This document shows, piece by piece, positions 44,684-52,930 of a stretch of 64,000 nt of DNA. The position numbers and the translations under genes are program-made. The notes under the pieces were generated by a model. It searched no databases. It was not told the DNA's origin and was given only the letters and a program-made list of their open reading frames with translations. Every line of letters begins with the position of its first letter. The first letter of the stretch is position 1. This stretch comes from Halocatena pleomorpha (GTDB lineage Archaea > Halobacteriota > Halobacteria > Halobacteriales > Haloarculaceae): NCBI RefSeq assembly GCF_003862495.1, contig NZ_RRCH01000023.1:62001-126000 (forward strand). Direction: 5' to 3'.

Positions 44684-45652
44684 TCAGATCACGGCGGCGG
44701 CTGATACCGAGTCGTTGTTCAGCGCGTATCCGTCATCGGTTGCGGTGACGATTCCGTGGCGCTGGAGATGGTCGAGGTGGGCGTACGCCTCACCAGGACC
44801 GTGCATGACGTGGATGCCTTCGAGGTCACCGAACAGGTGCGCGCTCGTCTCCCACGCGGTCGCCGGACCGTGGTCAGCTACCACGGTGCAGACCCGTTCT
44901 GCGCGTTCGCGGTGGTGATCGATGATCGACCGGGCGCGATCGGTCGGGTCCGTGATGACACCGCGGTGTCCCGGCCACACCCGTTCGAACGCCCGTGTTG
45001 CGATCGTCTCTAAGGTGTTCCGGTAACGTTCGAGCGGTCGATCGACGCGAACGTCCGCTCCGCCGACGTTCGGTGTGTACACCGGAAGCAGTGCGTCACC
45101 GCCAAACGCCGCCAGACCGTCATCAGCGTGAAACTCGAAACAGCACTGACCGGCGGTGTGGCCCGGTGCGTGAAGCACATCTAGCCGGTGTCCGGCGACA
45201 TCGATGCTGTCACCGTCCGTGATCGGTTCGACCCGTTCCGGTTCGTCCATCAAGTCGTCGCTCACCTCCAGACCGGAAAGTAACGATTCGCGCTCGGACG
45301 CCGGCATCCCCCACGCCTCAAACTGCTCACGCTGTCGAGTCCGGAAGTCTTCGAGTGCCTGCTCCGTTCGACGGACCAAGGGGGCGTCGTTCTCGTGGAC
45401 GTAGACGGTCGCCCCGCTTTCGCGTTGGATCGTCCCGGCGAGTCCGGCGTGATCCGCGTGCCAGTGTGTCAGAACGACGGTGTCGATCTGCTCGAAACCG
45501 ATGTCGTGAGTGGCAAGCTGCGCTCGCAACGCTCGTTCGGTCTCGGGTGTCGCAATCCCTGTGTCGATCAGCGCTACTGCATCATCGTCCTGAAGGAGAT
45601 ACACGCTGTTCTCTCCTTCGAACTCGGCGTTTTCCAGCCGTACTGCTTCCAT
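44684..45652 (-). CDS. Metallo-beta-lactamase-fold hydrolase, LACTB2-like
   Basis: A 322-residue protein. The metal motif is THWHADH; further ligands are the His in APGHTAGQC, the Asp in GGDALLP and the His in PGHRG. A C-terminal winged-helix-like part (about 255-322, with GEAYAHLDHLQRHGIV) matches the LACTB2/PksB-like subgroup, whose known members include nucleases and thioesterase-like hydrolases. Between two acyl-CoA dehydrogenase genes, on the same strand, a thioesterase or lactonase role is plausible. Confidence 0.87.
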   Translation of the reverse strand: MEAVRLENAEFEGENSVYLLQDDDAVALIDTGIATPETERALRAQLATHDIGFEQIDTVVLTHWHADHAGLAGTIQRESGATVYVHENDAPLVRRTEQALEDFRTRQREQFEAWGMPASERESLLSGLEVSDDLMDEPERVEPITDGDSIDVAGHRLDVLHAPGHTAGQCCFEFHADDGLAAFGGDALLPVYTPNVGGADVRVDRPLERYRNTLETIATRAFERVWPGHRGVITDPTDRARSIIDHHRERAERVCTVVADHGPATAWETSAHLFGDLEGIHVMHGPGEAYAHLDHLQRHGIVTATDDGYALNNDSVSAAAVI

Positions 45653-45716
45653 AGTTCGATGTCCCGTTGGACGGCTATGACAGTTACGACCGCTCTGGCT
45701 TTTGATGACAGATAGT

Positions 45717-46901
45717 TTATTTGTACGCCTGCATATCGGTGAGTTCGTAGCCGACTACGAGCTTCTGGATCTCTGTGGTGCCGTCCGGAATCGTCATCGT
45801 CCGGGCGTCGCGGTAGTACCGTTCGAGGGGATAGTCCTTCGAAAGCCCGTTGCCCCCGTAGATCTGCAACGCTTCGTTGGTCACTTCGATGGATTTTTCA
45901 CACACCCATCCTTTCGAGAGCGATGACAGCATCCGGGCTTCTGGATCGTCAGCAGCGATCCGTTCAGCGGTGTGGCGGGTCAACAGCCGGCTGGTTTCCA
46001 GACCGGCCCGGATGGTGTAGAGCTTTTCCTGAATAAGCTGGTGTTGGCCGATCGGTTTGTCAAACACCTCCCGATCGGTCGCGTAGTTTATCGCTGCCTC
46101 GTAGGCGGCCTGCATGATCCCCACGGAGATCGTCGCCATCCCGTTTCGCATTGACGCGAACATCGTGTTTAGCGGGTTCGCGCTCGTGGCTGTCGTCCCG
46201 AAGAACGAATCACCAGACCCCATCCGACCGTCGCTCATGGCGTTCATCACCGCTCGTGACAGCTTGTTATCTTGTGGGATCCGACAGTCGTCGAGAAACA
46301 TCTGCCCCGTCGGCGATCCCTTCCAGCCGAGCTTCTCAAGCTGTGTGGTTTCGAACGGCGCGGTTTTCTGATCAATGAGGAACATATCTCGGCGGTCCTG
46401 TTCGTCGTCCCACGCGACGATGAGCGCCACATCTGCGATGGGTGCGTTCGAGACCCACGTCTTCTCACCGTTGAGAACGTACTCATCGCCGTCTTTGACA
46501 GCCGTCGTATTCGGAACTTTCGTGTCGGAGCCACCATCCGGTTCCGTGATCGCAAAACAGCCGACGAGTTCGTCGTTTTCCCGTTCGGTAGCGTAGGCGT
46601 CGCGGGTCCGCTCCGAAAAGAGATCCAGCATTTCAACCACCATTGACATTCCCATCGTCACTTGGAGACTCGGCCAGACACGGGCCACCTCCTCACGGAC
46701 GAGCGTGTTCGTGATCGGATCGTCGAAGGTATCTCGGGCGTACGGACCAACGTCGATCTCGGCCATCGTTTGCATGTACTCAATCGCTTCTGCTTTCGTC
46801 AAGGGTGTCCGGTCGGCCTCCGGCAACTCCGGCGCGATCTCGTTTTCTAAGAACTCACGCACTGAATCACGCACCATCCGTTGTTCTTCATCAAGTTTCA
46901 T
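45717..46901 (-). CDS. Acyl-CoA dehydrogenase, Asp at catalytic position
   Basis: A 394-residue flavoprotein from ATG 46901 (46922 is in frame but precedes the conserved MKLDEEQRMVRDSVREF). FAD segment: CFAITEPDGGSDTK and TWVSN. The C-terminus reads TIPDGTTEIQKLVVGYEL, so Asp again replaces the usual Glu. Three palindromes at 47022-47079, 121-178 bp upstream, are candidate regulatory sites. Sequence differs clearly from the other three dehydrogenases, so it probably has its own substrate. Confidence 0.9.
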   Translation of the reverse strand: MKLDEEQRMVRDSVREFLENEIAPELPEADRTPLTKAEAIEYMQTMAEIDVGPYARDTFDDPITNTLVREEVARVWPSLQVTMGMSMVVEMLDLFSERTRDAYATERENDELVGCFAITEPDGGSDTKVPNTTAVKDGDEYVLNGEKTWVSNAPIADVALIVAWDDEQDRRDMFLIDQKTAPFETTQLEKLGWKGSPTGQMFLDDCRIPQDNKLSRAVMNAMSDGRMGSGDSFFGTTATSANPLNTMFASMRNGMATISVGIMQAAYEAAINYATDREVFDKPIGQHQLIQEKLYTIRAGLETSRLLTRHTAERIAADDPEARMLSSLSKGWVCEKSIEVTNEALQIYGGNGLSKDYPLERYYRDARTMTIPDGTTEIQKLVVGYELTDMQAYK

Positions 46902-47021
46902 CGGTCTCAGTACGTTCCACATCGTTACCGTTCTGTGTTAAGTCTTCTCGTTAATCACGGAAAAATAATTGGTGCTCAGAGAGAAGTGATGTGCCGCTCG
47001 ACCGCGACTGCTGATGTAGCC

Positions 47022-47079
47022 ACTGTTTATACAGTATTAGATGGGGGCACTGTTTAGACAGTTCTCACTGTTCAAACAG
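47022..47079. promoter_or_regulatory. Three tandem ACTGT-N4-ACAGT palindromes
   Basis: Copies at 47022-47035 (ACTGTTTATACAGT), 47049-47062 (ACTGTTTAGACAGT) and 47067-47079 (ACTGTTCAAACAG). Centres are 27 and 18 bases apart. The first two are perfect 5-bp inverted repeats; the third has a C in place of the last T. Such clusters are typical operators for a dimeric regulator, here 121-178 bp upstream of the acyl-CoA dehydrogenase and also beyond the oxidoreductase stop. Confidence 0.6.
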
Positions 47080-47120
47080 CCCGTTTCTAGGAGAGCGAAT
47101 CATCAAGATACAAGCGGGAA

Positions 47121-47144
47121 CTTCCGCCGTTTACGGCGGGGAAG
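47121..47144. repeat. GC-rich hairpin resembling an IS200/IS605 right-end stem
   Basis: CCGCCG (47124-47129), TTTA, CGGCGG (47134-47139) is a perfect stem, with CTTCC / GGAAG flanks extending it after a bulge. The layout (GGGAACTTCCGCCG, loop TTTA, CGGCGGGGAAGG) recalls the 3-prime hairpin of haloarchaeal TnpB-type elements, but no transposase remnant is visible nearby. A terminator for the upstream oxidoreductase gene (minus strand) is the simpler reading. Confidence 0.35.
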
Positions 47145-47199
47145 GTGACGACATACACCTCGTTACCGATACGTCAGCGGGCGATCTGAGCGCGTTGGC

Positions 47200-48285
47200 T
47201 CACTCGGTCGTAATCGATTGGCGTGTTTCTTCGAGCAACGACTGCACGTCGACCGGTGTTCCGGTTCGGCTGCTTTTCATCGCGGCCGCTATCAACGCCA
47301 TCGACTGCAAGTTATCCTGAACGTTCGTCGCCATCGGTTCGCCGCCGTCCAGCCAGTCAACGAACTGTTCGATGAGCCACGTGTTGCCCCATTTGTCTCG
47401 GTCGTCGAGGACAACCGGAGAACCCGCCGTCGCTCGTCCACCGACGACGCCCTCCTGTTCGGGATCGTACGGATACCGAACCAACGCACGGTCATCGAGA
47501 ACGAGCGTCTCGTTTCGACACTCCGCACGCAAGTAATCGCTGTTCCACCCGTTGAGGGTGACGGCGTTCGCCTTCGCGCCCTCCCAGGTTGCCCGCGCTC
47601 CGTTCTCGAACCGGAGTTGGACAAGCGCTTGGACATCGCCCTCGTATTCGGCCCATTCGGGGCACCACGTGTCGGCGTACACTGTTTCACAGCGGCTACC
47701 GGCCATGTCAGCGATAAAATCGAGCTGGTGAACCGCCCCCTCGATCATGAGCACGTCCTCCATCTCGTGGCGGAACGCTCCCCACGTCCCGTAGGAACGG
47801 GCGTTGCACGTGAATCGACCGACGAGGTAATCGAGCGGGCCGGCGTCCTCACGCCGCAGTTGTCGTCTGAACGTCGTTTTGTCCCGATCGAATCGGTGGC
47901 TCATTGTGACACCCATCTTCAGATCGGCTCGGGACACCTTCGTAGCGATCCGGACAGACGCCGCAAGCGAGTCAGCGATCGGTTTCTCGCTCAGGATGTG
48001 AAGATCGTGCTCGATGGCCGCGTCGACGATGTCTTCGTGGAGCCACGGGGGTACCACGATCGTGCAGGCGTCGGCTTCGACCGCCTCGAAGGCAGTCCGT
48101 ACATCTGTGTAACACTGGTCCGACTCTAGTCCGAACTGTTCGATCGCGTTCTCGTGTTGTTCGGGATCGATGTCGACCGCAGCGACGACATCGATCAGAC
48201 CGTCCTCGACGTTCTTCGGCAGATACGTCGAACACCACTGTGCACCCTGCCCACCTGTTCCAACCTGAATGATTCGATAGGTCAT
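47200..48285 (-). CDS. Gfo/Idh/MocA-family oxidoreductase, last gene of the second CUT1 operon
   Basis: A 361-residue protein with Rossmann start IIQVGTGGQGAQW (Gly-rich loop), the EKP motif as LSEKPIADSLAASVR, and the C-terminal domain with MIEGAVHQLDFIADMAG, whose His fits the catalytic position. It follows the second permease by 69 bp on the same strand, so the importer and a sugar dehydrogenase would be co-expressed, as in many oxidative sugar pathways. A TAACTGTTA stretch lies just upstream (about 48317-48326). Substrate unknown. Confidence 0.9.
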   Translation of the reverse strand: MTYRIIQVGTGGQGAQWCSTYLPKNVEDGLIDVVAAVDIDPEQHENAIEQFGLESDQCYTDVRTAFEAVEADACTIVVPPWLHEDIVDAAIEHDLHILSEKPIADSLAASVRIATKVSRADLKMGVTMSHRFDRDKTTFRRQLRREDAGPLDYLVGRFTCNARSYGTWGAFRHEMEDVLMIEGAVHQLDFIADMAGSRCETVYADTWCPEWAEYEGDVQALVQLRFENGARATWEGAKANAVTLNGWNSDYLRAECRNETLVLDDRALVRYPYDPEQEGVVGGRATAGSPVVLDDRDKWGNTWLIEQFVDWLDGGEPMATNVQDNLQSMALIAAAMKSSRTGTPVDVQSLLEETRQSITTE

Positions 48286-48354
48286 GGGTATGATCGGTCG
48301 AGACGGCGATATTCAATAACTGTTACTAATCCGGAAGTATGGTCGGTGGCAGGA

Positions 48355-49272
48355 CTACTCCTTGAGCGCGCCCTGTGTGAGACCGCTGACGATGTAGTCC
48401 TGAGCAACCATCACGAGGATCGCCATCGGAACGACGCCGATGATGCTCGCAGCGGCCATCAAGTCGTAGGCCACCTGTTGACTCCCTTGGAACTGGAAAA
48501 TTCCGTGCAAAATCGGGGACCAGTCACCGGTTCCGCTCACCATCAGATACGAGAAGAAAAATTCGTTATATACAATAATGAATGAGAGGATTCCCGCAGT
48601 GGCGAATCCGGGAGCCGACAGCGGGATGATGATCCGAACGAGCGCACCGAGCCGGGTTGAGCCTTCGATCCGCGCGGCGTCTTCGAGTCCGTCGGGGATC
48701 TGTGCATAAAACGTCGACAGCAGAAAGATGATCAGCGGCATGGTGAGCGCGCTGAGCGGCATGACGATGCTCCATGGGGTGTTGTACAGCATCGGTGACT
48801 GGACGCCGAGGAATTCGATGTTCGCTGTGAACAGCTGGAAGATCGGGATCAAAAACGCCACACCGGGGAAATACGAGATCACGAGCACGACTAACAACAA
48901 CGGCGTGCGTCCCGGAAAATCGTATCGACCGAAGACGTAGCCGGCGATGCTGCCGACGAAGAGCACGACGATCGTCGTCAGCGTGGCGATGATGGCGCTG
49001 TTCAGCATGTAGATGTGGAAGGGGATCGTCTCGAACACCTCGACGAATACGCTCGGATGAAAGCCCTTCGGGAGCAGTCCCATATCTACGATCGATCGGT
49101 TCGGTGTCACGGCGATCACGAACAGCCAGTAGAACGGAAACAGTGACGCGAGCAGAAAGAATGCGGTCACGACGTACAGGAGCACGCGGTAGGCCGACTC
49201 TGGGCGTTCGATGGCTCGCCGTGCGTACTGCTGGATGAGGTTTCGCTCCGTGTCTTCGTTGTCTTCTCGCAT
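48355..49272 (-). CDS. CUT1 sugar ABC transporter permease (MalG type)
   Basis: A 305-residue permease from the ATG at 49272, which overlaps the preceding stop by one base (TGATG); the frame extends to 49398 but would overlap the previous gene extensively. Six helices; the EAA loop is EDAARIEGSTRLGALVRIIIP. The C-terminus SGLTQGALKE is typical of this subfamily (GlnP/MalG tail). Confidence 0.92.
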   Translation of the reverse strand: MREDNEDTERNLIQQYARRAIERPESAYRVLLYVVTAFFLLASLFPFYWLFVIAVTPNRSIVDMGLLPKGFHPSVFVEVFETIPFHIYMLNSAIIATLTTIVVLFVGSIAGYVFGRYDFPGRTPLLLVVLVISYFPGVAFLIPIFQLFTANIEFLGVQSPMLYNTPWSIVMPLSALTMPLIIFLLSTFYAQIPDGLEDAARIEGSTRLGALVRIIIPLSAPGFATAGILSFIIVYNEFFFSYLMVSGTGDWSPILHGIFQFQGSQQVAYDLMAAASIIGVVPMAILVMVAQDYIVSGLTQGALKE

Positions 49273-50267
49273 CAGACACCAAGCCCCCCACCTTCCTCGC
49301 CACGGAACTGGACGAGATAGATCAGTAACAGCAGCCCGATAGCGATCGCTACGAGAAACGCGATTGCTGCCGCCGAGCCGTAGCGGTGGGCGTTCCACGT
49401 CGTCACGACGAGACAGCTCACTGTCGGCACCGTGTTACAGCTAGCGACCGTCTCGACGACGCCGTACACTTTGAGCGCCGCGATCGTCCGAAAGAGCAAG
49501 GCGACGAGGAGCGCGGGTAACACCAAGGGGAACGTGATCGTCCGGAAGCGCTGCAATCGTGAAGCTCCCTCGACTTTGGCTACCTCGTACAGCGACCGAT
49601 CGATGCTCTGGAGTCCGGCGAGGATCAACAACGCCATGAACGCCGACTGCTTCCAGATGTCAGCGAGGATACTGATCAACAGCGCGTCCTGACTGTTCGC
49701 TAGCGGCGAGGCGGAAATGAGTCCGAGATCGTTCAGCGGACCGACTGCGAAGCCGATCGAGGGCTGGAACATGAGATAGAAGATCATCCCCTGGATCACG
49801 ATCGGAACGGCCCACGGAAGGATCATGGCGACGCGGGCAAAGCGCCGGCCGCGAAAGCGCTGATCGAGTACCAGCGCCATCGCAAAGCCCAAGATCGTCT
49901 CCATCACGACCGCACCGAGCGTAAATAGGAGCGTTACGGGTACGGCACTCCGAAAGGGCCGACTCAGATCGAAGAAGGGCCGTCTGAGAATCGGGTTCGC
50001 TCTGCCAGTTAGTAGATCGATGTAGTTCTGTAGCCCGACGAAGCCCCCGACGAGATCAGGACTCAGTACGTTGTCGGCGTGCAATGAGAGGTTCGCCGTG
50101 TACAACAGCGGCCAGATCGCCATCGATCCCAACACGAGCAACACTGGGAGCAACATGAGATAGACGAACTGGGTTTCGCTCAGGCGTTCGATACGATCTA
50201 AAACGACGAGATCAAGCCGGTAGCTCGGTCGCCGTGTGTCCATCGATGATCTGTTTTCAATTGTCAT
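49272..50267 (-). CDS. CUT1 sugar ABC transporter permease (MalF type)
   Basis: A 331-residue permease with six helices and EAA loop YEVAKVEGASRLQRFRTITFP. It starts 3 bp after the lipoprotein gene's stop; ATG at 50243 is a shorter alternative. The helix 4-5 segment contains two Cys (SCNTVPTVSCLVV), uncommon in haloarchaeal permeases. Confidence 0.92.
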   Translation of the reverse strand: MTIENRSSMDTRRPSYRLDLVVLDRIERLSETQFVYLMLLPVLLVLGSMAIWPLLYTANLSLHADNVLSPDLVGGFVGLQNYIDLLTGRANPILRRPFFDLSRPFRSAVPVTLLFTLGAVVMETILGFAMALVLDQRFRGRRFARVAMILPWAVPIVIQGMIFYLMFQPSIGFAVGPLNDLGLISASPLANSQDALLISILADIWKQSAFMALLILAGLQSIDRSLYEVAKVEGASRLQRFRTITFPLVLPALLVALLFRTIAALKVYGVVETVASCNTVPTVSCLVVTTWNAHRYGSAAAIAFLVAIAIGLLLLIYLVQFRGEEGGGLGV

Positions 50268-50270
50268 AGC

Positions 50271-51707
50271 TCACACTGATCCTTCAATCCGTTCGAGTCG
50301 GTTCGCAAGCCGCTCCATTCCCGCCTCCGGTGTGGTGTCACCCATGATGACCCCGTTTGCCTCTTGGGCAACGACCTGTGACTGCTCGGGCCAGATCGCC
50401 GTTGCTGGTCTGGCGAGCGAGTGCTCGCTGGCGTACGTGAGCGTCTCCACGTACCGTCCCATGATCGACACGTCGGTCGCGCTGGCGAGCACGTCCGGGA
50501 TTGGCGGGATATGACCGATAAGCGAGAAGTTTGCGAGCTGGAACGACTCGGTCGTGAGTGCTTGGAGAAACTCGACACAGGCGTCGAGATGGTCGGTCTC
50601 GGGGTTCACTGCGTAGTTCCAGCCACCGAGTGCCGCGATCGATCCACCGGTGCCGGGATATGTTCCGTTGCCGTCGGGAACGCCGTACGGAATCGGCATC
50701 ACGCCCATCGACTTGCCGAGGACATCGCTGGCACCGTTGATGTTGATCGAGTACGGCCAGTTGCGCAGCGCGACCGCGTTGCCCTGCGTGAACGGTCGCA
50801 TCGACGGCGAGAGTCCCCATTGGAAGGCGTCGGTCGAGGTGATTTCTCCCGTGAATCCGTCGAGGGTGTCGGGTGCGTCCGTTCCGTGGATGAACGTCCG
50901 AGCCATCCGGAGCGAGTCGAGTACGGGTTTTTCGGTGACCGTTACCGGTCGATCACCGATCGTGTAGAGGTTTTCCTCAGGATTGCCGAAATACGCACCG
51001 CCCCACGAACTCAGAAACTCGTTGAACACACAACAAGCGAGTTGCAGTTCGGAGGCGGCCTGCCAGTTGAAGCCGTACTCGACGTCGGATTGCTCGTATA
51101 CGTCCGTTATTTCGGCCGCGAACCGCTTCCAGGAGAGCGGATCGGTCGCGTGCTGTTGCCAGTCGTAGCCAGCGCTTTCGACGAGATCACGCCGATACTG
51201 GATCGTCGGCAGATCGGGATACAGCGGTACGGCATAGAGGTTTCCGTCGTCACCGGTTGCCGACTGGACGCTCTGGGTGACGTACCGCTCTCGGATCCGG
51301 GCGAGTGTCTCAGCAGGGAGCACGTCGTCCAAACTCAACAGCTGTTCCCTAACGACGAACGGTCGGATCCACCCCACGTCACAAACCAACAGATCTGGGG
51401 TAGAAAGTCCAGCCGACAGCCACTGCTGATACTGGGCGAGTGAGTCGTCGGTCGTCTGGCCCGGACTCGCCATCTCGATGTGGATGTTCTCGGACATGCC
51501 CGCGTCGTGGAGGTTTCGGGTGACCTTCGAAGCGGCGTTACGCCATTCGTCGGGTGCGGTTATCTGGATCGTTGTCCCGTTCGATCCGTTCGACGTTTCT
51601 CCCCACCCCAAACAGCCAGCCAGACTGACGATTCCACCTGCACCGACTGTTCTGAGGAGCGCCCGCCGATCGACCGAACGGACCCCCCGGTGTGAACGTT
51701 CGCTCAT
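50271..51707 (-). CDS. CUT1 sugar-binding lipoprotein (family 1)
   Basis: A 478-residue receptor. Tat motif DRRALLRTVGAGG, lipobox ending at Cys32 (LAGC). Family-1 features: ITAPDEWRNAASKVTRNLHDAG at the N-lobe, PDLLVCDVGWIRPFV, and GWNYAVNPETDHLDACVEFL. Its ATG overlaps the ATPase stop by four bases (ATGA). Here the ATPase precedes the lipoprotein gene, the opposite of the first CUT1 operon. Gene neighbours (GH3, GH2) suggest a beta-linked oligosaccharide. Confidence 0.92.
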   Translation of the reverse strand: MSERSHRGVRSVDRRALLRTVGAGGIVSLAGCLGWGETSNGSNGTTIQITAPDEWRNAASKVTRNLHDAGMSENIHIEMASPGQTTDDSLAQYQQWLSAGLSTPDLLVCDVGWIRPFVVREQLLSLDDVLPAETLARIRERYVTQSVQSATGDDGNLYAVPLYPDLPTIQYRRDLVESAGYDWQQHATDPLSWKRFAAEITDVYEQSDVEYGFNWQAASELQLACCVFNEFLSSWGGAYFGNPEENLYTIGDRPVTVTEKPVLDSLRMARTFIHGTDAPDTLDGFTGEITSTDAFQWGLSPSMRPFTQGNAVALRNWPYSININGASDVLGKSMGVMPIPYGVPDGNGTYPGTGGSIAALGGWNYAVNPETDHLDACVEFLQALTTESFQLANFSLIGHIPPIPDVLASATDVSIMGRYVETLTYASEHSLARPATAIWPEQSQVVAQEANGVIMGDTTPEAGMERLANRLERIEGSV

Positions 51708-52861
51708 CGTGTTGGGGTAGTCGGCTCTGAGACGATGTCGTGTGCGATCGCCTCACCCGTTGCGGTCTCAAAGAGGTGCACGCTCGTCCGATCGAAGACG
51801 ATTTCGACGGATTCTCCTTCTTCGACCGCCGACTCGGAGGGAGCGCTCATCAGGAATTGCGACCGCCCCACGGTCTCATCGGCGTCGGCCCAGTCTCCAC
51901 TCGTGGCTTCTTCGAGGCCGGCGTCCAAATAGACGAAGATCTTCTCTCCAATCGGTTCGAGCACGTCGACCGTCGCGTCGATCGGTTCAGTACGCTCCAG
52001 CGGTTCGGCGTCGGCAAAGTAGATGTCTTCGGGACGAACTCCGAGAGTAACGTCGGTCACGCCGTCGTAATCAGCGTCGCTGAGATCAATACGCAGGTTC
52101 TCAGAGACGAACTGTGCTCCGTCGATCGAGCCCGCAACGAAGTTCATCGACGGGGACCCGATGAAGCCGGCGACGAACTGATTGGCTGGTTCGTTATAAC
52201 AGGTCAGCGGCGGGGCGATCTGTTGGAGTTTTCCGTCGTTGATCACCGCAACGCGGTCGGACATCGTCATCGCTTCCTCTTGGTCGTGGGTGACGTAGAT
52301 CGTCGTCACGTCCAGTTTGCGCTGGAGCTGCTGGAGTTCCGTGCGCATGTGCACACGCAGCTTCGCATCCAAGTTGGCGAGTGGCTCGTCCATCAGAAAG
52401 ACCGATGGGTTGCGAACGATCGCACGCCCGATAGCGACCCGCTGGCGCTGCCCACCGGACAGCTCGCTTGGGCTGCGCGTGAGTAGTCCTTCGAGTTGGA
52501 GCGTCTCGGCAGCTTCGTTCACCCGCCGCTCGATCTCTTCTGGGTCTGTGTTCCGGATTCGGAGTCCGTAGCTGATGTTCTTATACACGTTCATATGAGG
52601 AAACAGCGCGATGTTTTGGAAGACCATCGCAAGATCCCGGTCCTTCGGCGGAAGATCGGTCACGTCCTCATCGTCGATGAACACCTTTCCCTCACTGGGA
52701 ATCGTCAATCCTCCGATCATCTCAAGCGTTGTGGATTTCCCACAGCCGGAGGGACCAACGAGCGAGATGAACTCACTGTCAGCAATATCAAGGTCGATCC
52801 TCTCAACTGCGACGACATCGTCGTACTGTTTGGTAACTGTTGCTAAACGAAGCGATCCCAT
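51704..52861 (-). CDS. CUT1 sugar ABC transporter ATPase, first gene of its operon
   Basis: A 385-residue UgpC/MsmX-type ATPase: Walker A GPSGCGKS, signature LSGGQRQR, Walker B VFLMDEPLANLD, switch YVTHDQEEAM, and a C-terminal TOBE region with DVTLGVRPEDI. It leads a five-gene operon (ATPase, lipoprotein, two permeases, oxidoreductase). A TATA box (52886-52893) lies 25-32 bp upstream of its ATG, so the message is probably leaderless, and a palindrome (52862-52874) fills the space between TATA and start. Confidence 0.93.
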   Translation of the reverse strand: MGSLRLATVTKQYDDVVAVERIDLDIADSEFISLVGPSGCGKSTTLEMIGGLTIPSEGKVFIDDEDVTDLPPKDRDLAMVFQNIALFPHMNVYKNISYGLRIRNTDPEEIERRVNEAAETLQLEGLLTRSPSELSGGQRQRVAIGRAIVRNPSVFLMDEPLANLDAKLRVHMRTELQQLQRKLDVTTIYVTHDQEEAMTMSDRVAVINDGKLQQIAPPLTCYNEPANQFVAGFIGSPSMNFVAGSIDGAQFVSENLRIDLSDADYDGVTDVTLGVRPEDIYFADAEPLERTEPIDATVDVLEPIGEKIFVYLDAGLEEATSGDWADADETVGRSQFLMSAPSESAVEEGESVEIVFDRTSVHLFETATGEAIAHDIVSEPTTPTR

Positions 52862-52874
52862 ACTGTTTTACAGT
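52862..52874. promoter_or_regulatory. Palindrome between TATA box and start of the CUT1 ATPase
   Basis: ACTGT-TTT-ACAGT, perfect 5-bp arms, occupies positions -1 to -13 from the ATG, between the TATA box (52886-52893) and the expected transcription start. It resembles the triple palindrome at 47022-47079 but has a 3-base spacer. A protein bound here would block initiation. Confidence 0.6.
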
Positions 52875-52885
52875 CTCTATTACAT

Positions 52886-52893
52886 CATAAATA
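52886..52893 (-). promoter_or_regulatory. TATA box of the second CUT1 operon
   Basis: TATTTATG on the minus strand, 25-32 bp before the ATG at 52861; this spacing fits a leaderless transcript. Confidence 0.55.
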
Positions 52894-52930
52894 GGTGTTG
52901 GTTATTAGGAGTAATACTATTTGAAACACA

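Larger units (their letters stand above)
46902..47199. other. Intergenic region with triple palindrome and hairpin
   Basis: No gene. Contains three tandem near-identical palindromes (47022-47079) and a GC-rich hairpin (47121-47144), described separately. Bases 46923-47020 probably hold the acyl-CoA dehydrogenase promoter. Confidence 0.6.

Noticed and set aside
47022-47079. Possible small CRISPR array
   Set aside because: The three copies are 13-14 bp palindromes spaced 18 and 27 bp apart, much shorter than CRISPR repeats and spacers, and no cas gene is nearby.
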